Of a DNA stretch of 10,899 nucleotides, positions 1-5,423 are shown piece by piece; position 1 is the stretch's first letter; every line of letters begins with the position of its first letter. Position numbers and translations under genes: made by a program. The DNA lies in contig SXPO01000228.1 in the NCBI GenBank assembly GCA_005793285.1, positions 1-10,899 on the forward strand, read 5' to 3'. The notes under the pieces were generated by a model that worked only from the letters and a program-made list of their open reading frames with translations, had not been told where the DNA came from and searched no databases. This DNA is from Nitrospiraceae bacterium. Its GTDB lineage: Bacteria > Nitrospirota > Nitrospiria > Nitrospirales > Nitrospiraceae.

Positions 1-2
1 AC

Positions 3-596
3 ACCAAGCTGGTGGCTGGCGCGGCGCAGAAATCGCTGATCATCGGCGACATGCCGTTCATGTCCTATCAGGCCGGCAAAGAAGAGGCCTTGCGCAACGC
101 GGGCCGGTTTCTCCAAGCGGGAGCCCATGCGGTCAAACTTGAAGGCGGCGCGGCCATGGCCGATCGCATTCAGGCCATGACGCAGGTCGGCATTCCTGTG
201 ATCGGCCATCTTGGGATGACTCCGCAATCAGTCAATCAATATGGCGGGTATAAAGTGCAGGGCAAAGGAAGTGATCGCGCCCAGGTTCTCTTGGATGACT
301 CAAAAGCGCTCGAAGAGGCCGGCGCGGTTGCGGTGGTGCTCGAAGCGATTCCTGTGAAGCTGGCCCAGGCGATCACGGCACAGTTGTTGGTTCCCACCAT
401 CGGCATCGGCGCCGGGCCGCACTGTGATGGGCAAGTGCTGGTGCTCTACGATCTGCTCGGGATGTTCGACGAGTTCGTGCCCAAGTTCGTCAAGCCCTAC
501 GCGCATCTCAAAGCCGATGCGCTCCAAGCGCTCCGGCGGTACAAAGAAGAAGTCGAGCAGGGGGAATTTCCGTCTGACGCAGAGAGCTATCACTGA
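3..596 (+). CDS. panB: 3-methyl-2-oxobutanoate hydroxymethyltransferase, 3' part (5' end outside window)
   Basis: Ketopantoate hydroxymethyltransferase transfers a hydroxymethyl group from 5,10-methylenetetrahydrofolate to 3-methyl-2-oxobutanoate, the first committed step of pantothenate (CoA precursor) synthesis in the cytosol. The open frame enters from the window edge. A GTG at 12 is in frame but is an internal valine, because the reading frame and family similarity continue upstream of it. PanB landmarks follow in order: the metal-site segment DMPFMSYQ, KLEGG, the very conserved GHLGMTPQSVN and GGYKVQGKG, VVLEAIP with the catalytic-region glutamate, GIGAG, DGQVLVLYD and PKFVKPYAHL. About 197 codons remain of a family usually near 265, so roughly the first quarter is missing. 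The gene ends 21 bp before the stop codon of the convergent apaH gene, and no clear terminator hairpin lies between them. Identity is secure from motifs; any pan operon lies outside the window. Confidence 0.95.
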   Translation, partial: TKLVAGAAQKSLIIGDMPFMSYQAGKEEALRNAGRFLQAGAHAVKLEGGAAMADRIQAMTQVGIPVIGHLGMTPQSVNQYGGYKVQGKGSDRAQVLLDDSKALEEAGAVAVVLEAIPVKLAQAITAQLLVPTIGIGAGPHCDGQVLVLYDLLGMFDEFVPKFVKPYAHLKADALQALRRYKEEVEQGEFPSDAESYH

Positions 597-617
597 GCGA
601 GTCCAGAAAAGACCCGG

Positions 618-1427
618 TCAGCTTCGACGATCTGCATAGTTAACTTGAAATACTGTTCGATCTTCCAGCCGTACTGCCGTGAGCTGTCTCCCCCACACAC
701 AGCCGCTATCGATGGCGAGATGGTTCGGTTCCAGCCGAAGACCGAGTGCCGCCCAATGACCGGTAATGATCACGGCATCGGCGCTGCGGCGATTCGGAAC
801 GTGAAACCAGGGCATATACCCTGCCGGGGCCTGGTCAGGTGGTCCGGAAAAACTCGACAGTTCACCGGACGGTGTGCAGGTCCTGATCCTGGTCAACACG
901 CGCGCGATGCTTGTTAGGCGCTCCATCCCATTCAGGGAGGGACTCCATGGCATTGTTGGACCGTGAAACAGTTGCTGGAGAAAAGTTCGATGGTCTGATC
1001 CGGACAACATGGTTTCGACTTCCCGCGCGTACAGTGCGGTTTCATCGACCGTCCATTGGGGGAGCAGGCCGGCATGAACCATAAGGAACGCACTGTCACG
1101 GTGATGGAGCGGGATGTGTCTCAACCATTCGATCAAGTCAGCGCGATCGTCTGCGGCGAGGATATCCTGAATCGTGTCTTTGGGACGGAGCGATACGAGG
1201 CCTTCTGCGGCAGCCAGCAGAAAGAGATCATGATTGCCGAGGATGGGATGGGCTGCGGCGCCGAGACTCTTGAGAAACCGCAAGGTGGCCAATGAGTCCG
1301 GGCCCCGGTTGACTAAGTCGCCGACGAGCCAGATCCGGTCGGTGTGAGGCTGAAAAGAAATACGATCAAGCAGATGGCGGAGAGAAGTCAAGCAGCCTTG
1401 GATATCACCGATTGCGTAGGTGGCCAT
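618..1427 (-). CDS. apaH: symmetrical bis(5'-nucleosyl)-tetraphosphatase (diadenosine tetraphosphatase)
   Basis: ApaH hydrolyses Ap4A symmetrically to two ADP, and in other bacteria it also removes Np4-type caps from RNA 5' ends. The 269-residue protein carries the calcineurin-like metallophosphatase motifs in order: GDIQG (residues 7-11), GDLVNRGP (36-43) and GNHD (64-67), followed by a downstream VHAGLLPQW histidine segment. These supply the ligands of the two-metal site. Its length is close to the 270-280 residues usual for ApaH, and the C-terminal half (IITGHWAALG, AIDSGCVWG) also fits ApaH better than general protein phosphatases. The ATG at 1427 starts directly with MATYAIGDIQG, the expected N-terminus. 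No Shine-Dalgarno sequence is seen in the pyrimidine-rich stretch just upstream. It appears monocistronic, convergent with panB, and separated from queF by a 99-bp gap containing heptamer repeats. Confidence 0.95.
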   Translation of the reverse strand: MATYAIGDIQGCLTSLRHLLDRISFQPHTDRIWLVGDLVNRGPDSLATLRFLKSLGAAAHPILGNHDLFLLAAAEGLVSLRPKDTIQDILAADDRADLIEWLRHIPLHHRDSAFLMVHAGLLPQWTVDETALYAREVETMLSGSDHRTFLQQLFHGPTMPWSPSLNGMERLTSIARVLTRIRTCTPSGELSSFSGPPDQAPAGYMPWFHVPNRRSADAVIITGHWAALGLRLEPNHLAIDSGCVWGRQLTAVRLEDRTVFQVNYADRRS

Positions 1428-1445
1428 AGAGAGAAGATGTTAATT

Positions 1446-1515
1446 GTCATTGGTCATTCGTGATTCGGAAGCGGGACATTCGTGCTCCGATCCGATTGAC
1501 GGTTGACGATTCACG
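1446..1515. repeat. two inverted blocks of degenerate heptamer repeats between apaH and queF
   Basis: The 99-bp gap between apaH and queF holds two three-unit runs of a 7-bp repeat with approximate consensus RWTSACG. The block at 1495-1515 reads on the plus strand as three consecutive units, ATTGACG, GTTGACG and ATTCACG. The block near 1446-1466 reads in the opposite orientation (minus-strand units such as AATCACG and AATGACC). A near-identical plus-strand block occurs at 8438-8458. The exact edge of the first block is uncertain by a base or two. The repeats sit just upstream of the apaH start and downstream of queF. Function is unknown; they could be dispersed intergenic repeats or protein-binding sites. 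Confidence 0.6.
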
Positions 1516-1526
1516 AAATAACGGAT

Positions 1527-1928
1527 TCAGGGGTATCGTGCTTCGATCTTGCTTGAGAGCCCTCCACGCGCCGCAAAGGTGCCGGTGACTTTGGCCCAGA
1601 CCGGTCGGCAAGCCGTGACTATATCTTGCAAAATACGATTGACGGCATTTTCATAAAAGATGCCGAGGTTGCGATAGGCATGGATGTACATCTTAAGCGA
1701 TTTCAGCTCAAGACATTCTTTATCCGGCATATAGTGTAGGGTGATTGTGCCGAAGTCCGGCAGGTTAGTTTTGGGGCAGATCGCTGTGTATTCGGGGATC
1801 TCGATCGTGATCTCATAGCCTTTGTACTGATTGGGAAATGTTTCGATGCCGGGCAGGGGTGAAGTGATGCCACTCTTCGCATGCCGTTCGTTGTAGCCTA
1901 GCTTCGTCGTCTTTCTGGTGCTCCTCAT
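1527..1928 (-). CDS. queF: NADPH-dependent 7-cyano-7-deazaguanine reductase (preQ1 synthase), short QueF type
   Basis: QueF reduces the nitrile of preQ0 to the aminomethyl group of preQ1 with two NADPH, a late step before queuosine is inserted at the wobble position of tRNAs with GUN anticodons. The 133-residue protein shows the tunnelling-fold QueF signatures: AICPKTNLPDFGTI with the thioimide-forming cysteine at C51 and the acid D58, then the QueF motif ELKSLKMY (74-81), and YRNLGIFYENAVNRI with E93. The length matches the unimodular (B. subtilis-like) class. An in-frame ATG exists at 1973, but the ATG at 1928 is preferred: an AGGAGAG Shine-Dalgarno lies about 8 nt upstream of it, and the extra residues would be low-complexity and unlike the family. 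It follows the small MTHFR C-terminal-like gene by 46 bp on the same strand, so the two are probably cotranscribed. No preQ1 riboswitch-like element was recognised in front. Confidence 0.95.
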   Translation of the reverse strand: MRSTRKTTKLGYNERHAKSGITSPLPGIETFPNQYKGYEITIEIPEYTAICPKTNLPDFGTITLHYMPDKECLELKSLKMYIHAYRNLGIFYENAVNRILQDIVTACRPVWAKVTGTFAARGGLSSKIEARYP

Positions 1929-1974
1929 TTTCCGCTCTCCTCTTGTGGCCGGTGGGGCCCCCCGCCGGTCCATC

Positions 1975-2223
1975 TCACACTTGTTTCATCCACTCGGTCT
2001 GGCCGATTTTTTCTAATTCGATGTACAGAGAGATCCATGGGCATTTCATCTCCGGGTAGACTTCGCAGAACCCGCCTTTCCGAACGCCGCCGCAAGGGCC
2101 GTGTGCCATAAACTTCGGGCATTCGGCCTTGAGCGAGTCATCAGGGATCGGTGGTCGCTTATGGACGCCGCCGACGTGAGTGCCGGTGTCATCTTCACCG
2201 GGTATGAGTACACGAAGAGGCAT
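1975..2223 (-). CDS. small stand-alone methylenetetrahydrofolate reductase C-terminal-domain-like protein
   Basis: This is an 82-residue protein with a compact cysteine-rich core from residue 35 onwards: ECPKFMAHGPCGGVRKGGFC, then EVYPEMKCPWISLYIELEKIG. The four cysteines (C35, C44, C53, C61), the GPCGG box and the CEVYPE..CPW box recall the MTHFR C-terminal domain family (PF12225 type; MetV-like proteins), which elsewhere is fused to or paired with MetF-type reductases. Metal or Fe-S binding by the cysteines is inferred from their pattern, not shown. No metF gene is present in this window, so any folate role depends on a partner elsewhere. The start ATG at 2223 lacks a Shine-Dalgarno sequence, but a promoter-like pair ends only 8 nt upstream, suggesting a leaderless mRNA. 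queF lies 46 bp downstream on the same strand. The family call is moderately sure; the function is open. Confidence 0.75.
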   Translation of the reverse strand: MPLRVLIPGEDDTGTHVGGVHKRPPIPDDSLKAECPKFMAHGPCGGVRKGGFCEVYPEMKCPWISLYIELEKIGQTEWMKQV

Positions 2224-2231
2224 AGAGGGAC

Positions 2232-2260
2232 AGTGTAAACGGATTGAGATCGATCGGCAA
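2232..2260 (-). promoter_or_regulatory. predicted leaderless promoter of the MTHFR-C-like gene
   Basis: On the minus strand, TTGCCG (2260-2255) and TACACT (2237-2232) are separated by 17 nt. The -10 box ends 8 nt before the ATG at 2223, so transcription would begin at or within a few bases of the start codon. The intervening bases (gtccctct) contain no Shine-Dalgarno match. The same geometry recurs at four other genes in this window, which raises confidence above what this weak pair would earn alone. Confidence 0.45.
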
Positions 2261-2450
2261 TTACTCCCCTGAAATTTATTGTGCAGAGTTTTAAATGGTT
2301 TGGGGCGAATGGCCTACTCGCCTGACCAGGCCTAGGCCTTCTTTCGGATACCCTGGGCCTTCTGAAAAGTTGTGTTGAATTTCAGGACGTTATAGTATCC
2401 GCCTGTCTATTGGGCCTGTAGGTGCCGAATCCTGGGGGAGATATATAAGA

Positions 2451-2480
2451 TTGACAGTCTTTTTTCAGCTTTGCTAGGAT
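2451..2480 (+). promoter_or_regulatory. sigma70-type promoter of the por operon
   Basis: A perfect -35 box TTGACA (2451-2456) is followed after 18 nt by TAGGAT (2475-2480), a four-of-six match to the -10 consensus. The upstream stretch is AT-rich (atatataaga), and the spacer contains a T-run. Transcription from about 2487 would give a leader of about 120 nt before porB. It is the best promoter match in the large intergenic gap and points into the operon. Confidence 0.65.
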
Positions 2481-2553
2481 GGCCAAGACGCGAGTGGCGG
2501 ATTGATTCGGTCCACATCATCCATCCTCATCGTTTCCTGGTTTTCTTCGTTTC

Positions 2554-2600
2554 ATGAGTTGCGTTGAAAACGAGTAATGACTGCCCATGAAGTGACATAG
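2554..2600 (+). other. two overlapping seven-codon upstream reading frames in the porB leader
   Basis: The predicted por leader contains ATG at 2554 followed by seven sense codons in total (MSCVENE) and TAA at 2575-2577. The last A of that stop begins a second ATG (2577-2579, TAATG overlap), giving MTAHEVT and TAG at 2598-2600. The second stop overlaps the porB Shine-Dalgarno AGGAGG (2599-2604), so ribosomes ending there would sit on the porB start region. Neither mini-frame has a strong Shine-Dalgarno of its own. Chance is a serious alternative for frames this short. Confidence 0.25.
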
Positions 2601-2610
2601 GAGGTGCCTG

Positions 2611-3513
2611 ATGAGTCTCGATTATGTGAAGTTTTCAAACGGTTTCGAGAAGTTCATGCCAAAAGAATATCGGGATATGGTTGAGCATGGCCCATTTGGC
2701 AAGAAGGTCTCCGTCTCGCAGATGGGCAGCTTTAAGGAAGTGTTGGAAGAGCACCCCATGTGCGCCGGCTGTGCCATGACGCTCTTCATTCGTCTCGCTA
2801 TCATTGCGTTCCCCAATCCAGAAGATACGATCACGGTCGGGACGGCCGGCTGCGGACGTCTTGCAATTTCTCAAGCGGCGATTCCCTTTGTCTACGGCAA
2901 CTACGGCGATCAAAACGGCGTGGCGAGCGGGTTGTCACGGGGCCTTCGCCTCCGGTTCGGCGACAAGCCGAAGGATGTGGTCGTGATGGCGGGTGATGGA
3001 GGCACGGCGGACATCGGCTTCCAGCAGGTGCTCCATTCATGGTTCCGCAGGGAACGGTTTACGACGATCATGTTGGACAACGAAGTCTACGGGAATACCG
3101 GCGGTCAAGAGAGCGGTATGACCAACCGGGGCGCGGTGTTGAAGATGGCGCCGCTCGGCAAGAAGTTTGAGAAGATGGACATGCTTCAAATGGCGAAGGT
3201 CGCCGGGTGCGCCTATGTGGCCACGGTGGTTCCGAATAATCCACGCCGCGTGGAAAGCGTTATCAAGAAAGCGGTGCTGATCGCGCGTGAAGTCGGGTCG
3301 ACCTACATCCAGGCCTACACCTCCTGCAATATTGAGTACGCGATTCCGACCGACAAGGTCATGGAAGATGCAAAGACGGTTGAGAACGATCGGTATCAGT
3401 TTACAGAGTATGTCAGCGAGGAAGCCAAGCAGTACCTCACTGAGCGCTATGGCTATAAGGAATTTCTTGCGAAGCCGGCTGCCCCAGCCGCTGCAATTCC
3501 AGGCAAAGCCTAA
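2611..3513 (+). CDS. porB: pyruvate (2-oxoacid):ferredoxin oxidoreductase, beta (TPP-binding) subunit
   Basis: The beta chain binds thiamine pyrophosphate and the proximal [4Fe-4S] cluster. It catalyses decarboxylation or reductive carboxylation of the 2-oxoacid together with the alpha chain. The 300-residue protein has the cluster cysteines C51 and C54 (CAGC), C81 (GTAGCG) and C239 (YTSCN), in the order known for PFOR-type enzymes. The TPP/Mg motif is GDGGTADIG (129-137), with N157 in LDNEVYGNTGGQ. The GDGGTxDIG form and the later GAVLKMAPLGKK segment resemble pyruvate synthase beta more than 2-oxoglutarate KorB (GDGDGLxIG), so pyruvate is the favoured but unproven substrate. About 50 residues precede the first CxxC, longer than in minimal beta chains, and the tail is Ala/Pro-rich. 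AGGAGG six bases upstream fixes the start. It is the first gene of the five-gene operon; the gamma gene follows after 21 bp. Confidence 0.92.
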   Translation: MSLDYVKFSNGFEKFMPKEYRDMVEHGPFGKKVSVSQMGSFKEVLEEHPMCAGCAMTLFIRLAIIAFPNPEDTITVGTAGCGRLAISQAAIPFVYGNYGDQNGVASGLSRGLRLRFGDKPKDVVVMAGDGGTADIGFQQVLHSWFRRERFTTIMLDNEVYGNTGGQESGMTNRGAVLKMAPLGKKFEKMDMLQMAKVAGCAYVATVVPNNPRRVESVIKKAVLIAREVGSTYIQAYTSCNIEYAIPTDKVMEDAKTVENDRYQFTEYVSEEAKQYLTERYGYKEFLAKPAAPAAAIPGKA

Positions 3514-3534
3514 GCACTCACGAGGAGGTCAATC

Positions 3535-4251
3535 ATGGCAAAGCGATTCAACATTCGGATGGCAGGCGTCGGTGGGCAGGGCGTAGTCACCGGCTCGCAC
3601 ATCCTCAGCACCGCCGTCATCAATGCCGGTGGTGAAAGCACGATCGTTCCGTTCTATGGGTCGGAAAAGCGAATGGCGCCGGTTGAGAGTTACGTGCGGG
3701 TATCGGATGAAGCCATCTATGAAATTGGTGAAATCACATTTCCGCACATCATCATTATTTTCCATCCCCAAGTGATCACACATGGCAAGTCGTATACGAT
3801 GCCGTTTTACTTCGGTCTGAAGGAAGACGGGATTGCGCTGATCAATAACGATGGCCCCATGAAACTGCATCGTGATCAGGCGGCGGAATTGCAAGAACGG
3901 CGCGCGAAGCTATATTATTTTCCTGCGACGAAGATCTCGTTGGATGTGGCGGGGATGGACTTGGCCACGAATATGGCATTGATGGGTTGCATCGGCGCGA
4001 TCACAGGGCTGACGGATATGAATGGTCTGGAGCAGGCTGTGAAGGACCGGTTCCTCGGTAAGGGGTTTGTCGTATCCGGTGGGACGGCGGCTTTGGACAG
4101 CGTCGTCGAACGGAAATTCAAGAAGAAACAAGAGTTGATTGAGAAAAATGTTGCGGTTATGCGGGCCGGGTGGAACTACGCTGTTGACAACGGGTGGACC
4201 TCCCCTGACGTGAAGCGTGCGGAAGAGCCGGCCGCCGCAGCCACCGCGTAG
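3535..4251 (+). CDS. porG: pyruvate (2-oxoacid):ferredoxin oxidoreductase, gamma subunit
   Basis: The gamma chain (PF01558 fold) helps build the CoA-binding part of multi-subunit 2-oxoacid:ferredoxin oxidoreductases. The 238-residue protein begins with the family signature MAGVGGQGVVTGSHILSTA (residues 9-27), followed by the conserved PFYGSEKRMAPVESYVRVSD region. The FYGSEKRMAPV form matches the FGxERRGAPV box of pyruvate synthase gamma better than the YGPEMRGG box of 2-oxoglutarate enzymes, agreeing with the beta chain. Later parts (PATKISLDVAGMDLATNMALMGCIGAITGL, then AVKDRFLGKG) are also typical. The last 15-20 residues form an Ala/Glu-rich tail of no recognised function. A GAGGAGG Shine-Dalgarno stands before the ATG. 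The gene lies 21 bp after porB and 20 bp before the ferredoxin-like gene, so translational linkage within one mRNA is likely. Confidence 0.92.
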   Translation: MAKRFNIRMAGVGGQGVVTGSHILSTAVINAGGESTIVPFYGSEKRMAPVESYVRVSDEAIYEIGEITFPHIIIIFHPQVITHGKSYTMPFYFGLKEDGIALINNDGPMKLHRDQAAELQERRAKLYYFPATKISLDVAGMDLATNMALMGCIGAITGLTDMNGLEQAVKDRFLGKGFVVSGGTAALDSVVERKFKKKQELIEKNVAVMRAGWNYAVDNGWTSPDVKRAEEPAAAATA

Positions 4252-4271
4252 CCGGGACAGAAGGAGTTTCC

Positions 4272-4595
4272 ATGTATCTTGTAGCCGATATCAGCGTCGA
4301 GATTTGTGCGGCGAAGAGTTGTAAGCTCTGTACTCAGTATTGCCCCGAAGCCAATACGATTCAGTATAGCGACGAAATGGGCAAGGATCGAGGGTTCAAG
4401 TACGGCTCGGCCTATGTGGCGGTGGATCGCTGCAAGGGATGCGCGCAATGTGTGTGGGTGTGCGACAACATGGCGAAGAACAATGCCATCAAGATGATCA
4501 TGATCGATCAATTGCCGATGGCGGCTTTGACTGACAATATCACCTACGGTGAAAAGAGCACGACGGCCGTTTTGGCAAGTCCAGTCGTCGGATAA
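4272..4595 (+). CDS. porD: 2-oxoacid:ferredoxin oxidoreductase, delta subunit with two [4Fe-4S] ferredoxin motifs
   Basis: This small 107-residue ferredoxin-like chain should pass electrons between the catalytic TPP/Fe-S centre and free ferredoxin. It has exactly eight cysteines in two groups: C12, C17, C20, C24 and C54, C57, C60, C64. The second group is a regular CxxCxxCxxxC, but followed by Asp rather than the usual Pro. The first has four residues between its first two cysteines (CAAKSCKLCTQYCP), a spacing seen in some oxidoreductase delta chains. Two clusters are therefore expected. About 40 residues after the second motif form a short C-terminal extension. AAGGAG five bases before the ATG supports the start. 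Its stop codon is followed within 15 bp by the next start, so it is tightly coupled to the epsilon-type gene. Function is secure from cysteine pattern and operon position; the exact partner ferredoxin is unknown. Confidence 0.9.
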   Translation: MYLVADISVEICAAKSCKLCTQYCPEANTIQYSDEMGKDRGFKYGSAYVAVDRCKGCAQCVWVCDNMAKNNAIKMIMIDQLPMAALTDNITYGEKSTTAVLASPVVG

Positions 4596-4610
4596 GTGCA
4601 GGAAAGGGGA

Positions 4611-5381
4611 ATGGGCGTGGCAACAACACAGGACACCAGAGAACGGATCATTGTGCCGGGGCCGGCCGGGTTTCATCCTCCGTCAGCTGCGCAGTTGGGC
4701 GTATCGCTCCCGGAGCCTGGCCAGGGGTTGTTTTACGGATTGCTCGAACCGAATGAAGAGAAAGTCATCGAAGAGATGGCGCGTAAGATGCTCACCAGCC
4801 CGAATGCCACCATCTTCCCTGGACCGCTGTTGCTCTGGGCCTGGAACGACCACGCGGTCGAAAAGGCCAAAGCCACGCTGGAGATCGCCGCGCAGATTCC
4901 ACAGGTCATGATCATTCCGATGCCGGACTACCGGCCGAAGTACCCAAAAATCGATCCGGAGGAAGTCATCAACCCTAACCATCCGAATCTGACCATTTGG
5001 GGTAACAAGATCGAAGCCTGTATTTTCATCGGGGTGCATTGCCACTACGCGAACCTGACGCTCAAGATGATCCGGGCAGGAACGAATTGCTGCACCATGG
5101 CCATTTGCGCCGAACAGGGCCATGAGGATGCCATGCTCACGATTCGGGATTCCGATACCCTCAAGATCAAGCGGGTCGCGCAGATCTTCAAGAAAGTGCG
5201 GGAAGAAATGGGTATCAAGCTGCCGGAGAACGGTGAGAACGTCCGGTTTACCGGAACGCAATCGAAGGTCCACGGCGGTAAGACCCATGCGAATCCTATG
5301 GAGTTTGCGCCGACACCGGGGGGAAGCGGTAGTGCAGCGATATTCGGGCACAGTGCCGAGCAGATGAAGCGAGAAGGATAA
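4611..5381 (+). CDS. porE: epsilon-type accessory subunit of five-subunit 2-oxoacid:ferredoxin oxidoreductase (CODH beta/epsilon-like family)
   Basis: This 256-residue protein sits between the delta and alpha genes of the por operon. It is best read as the fifth, epsilon-type subunit found in Hydrogenobacter/Nitrospira-type enzymes. It has no ferredoxin motif, TPP motif or signal peptide. Segments worth noting are FPGPLLLWAW (about 69-78), the hydrophobic MIIPMPDY, and IFIGVHCHYANLTLKMIRAG (138-157) followed by TNCCTMAIC. The latter recalls the Rossmann-like CODH/acetyl-CoA synthase epsilon family, with which such proteins are sometimes labelled; this is recollection, not an alignment. A GTG at 4596 directly after the porD stop would lengthen it, but the ATG at 4611 has AGGA seven bases upstream and is preferred. 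GTG 4617 is another option. Its role may be structural or related to redox stability. Membership in the complex is likely from context; mechanism is unknown. Confidence 0.7.
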   Translation: MGVATTQDTRERIIVPGPAGFHPPSAAQLGVSLPEPGQGLFYGLLEPNEEKVIEEMARKMLTSPNATIFPGPLLLWAWNDHAVEKAKATLEIAAQIPQVMIIPMPDYRPKYPKIDPEEVINPNHPNLTIWGNKIEACIFIGVHCHYANLTLKMIRAGTNCCTMAICAEQGHEDAMLTIRDSDTLKIKRVAQIFKKVREEMGIKLPENGENVRFTGTQSKVHGGKTHANPMEFAPTPGGSGSAAIFGHSAEQMKREG

Positions 5382-5423
5382 GACTGGGCGAGGATAGGCC
5401 CAAGCGAGCCAAGGGGTGCAATC

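Larger units (their letters stand above)
2224..2610. other. 387-bp intergenic region between two divergent transcription units
   Basis: No convincing protein gene lies here. The left end carries a minus-strand promoter-like pair for the MTHFR-C-like gene. The middle (about 2311-2360) is rich in GGCCT words and includes the 12-bp palindrome AGGCCTAGGCCT at 2328-2339. GGCCTA at 2311-2316 and TAGGCC at 2333-2338 form a further inverted pair. The right part holds the por promoter at 2451-2480 and a leader of about 120 nt that contains two overlapping seven-codon reading frames (2554-2600) directly before the porB ribosome binding site. The GGCCT cluster lies upstream of the por -35 box, where a regulator site would be expected, but no known operator was recognised. 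Confidence 0.5.

Noticed and set aside
1527..1928. Tyrosine (Y92) where a histidine is described in some QueF proteins (FHED versus FYEN)
   Set aside because: As I recall, tyrosine at this position also occurs in other short QueF proteins, and the catalytic Cys and Asp are intact, so it is probably normal variation.
1929..1973. Longer queF start at ATG 1973
   Set aside because: The extra 15 residues are low-complexity, and the ATG at 1928 has a proper AGGAGAG site.
1929..1974. Possible preQ1 riboswitch in front of queF
   Set aside because: The 46-bp gap is too short for a promoter plus aptamer, and no preQ1-I or II hairpin and A-rich tail pattern was seen.
2311..2360. GGCCT-rich inverted repeats upstream of the por promoter as an operator
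   Set aside because: The arms are short and irregular and match no regulator site I know, so they are mentioned only as sequence content.
4596..4610. GTG start for porE immediately after the porD stop
   Set aside because: There is no Shine-Dalgarno at usable spacing inside the porD end, whereas ATG 4611 has AGGA seven bases upstream.
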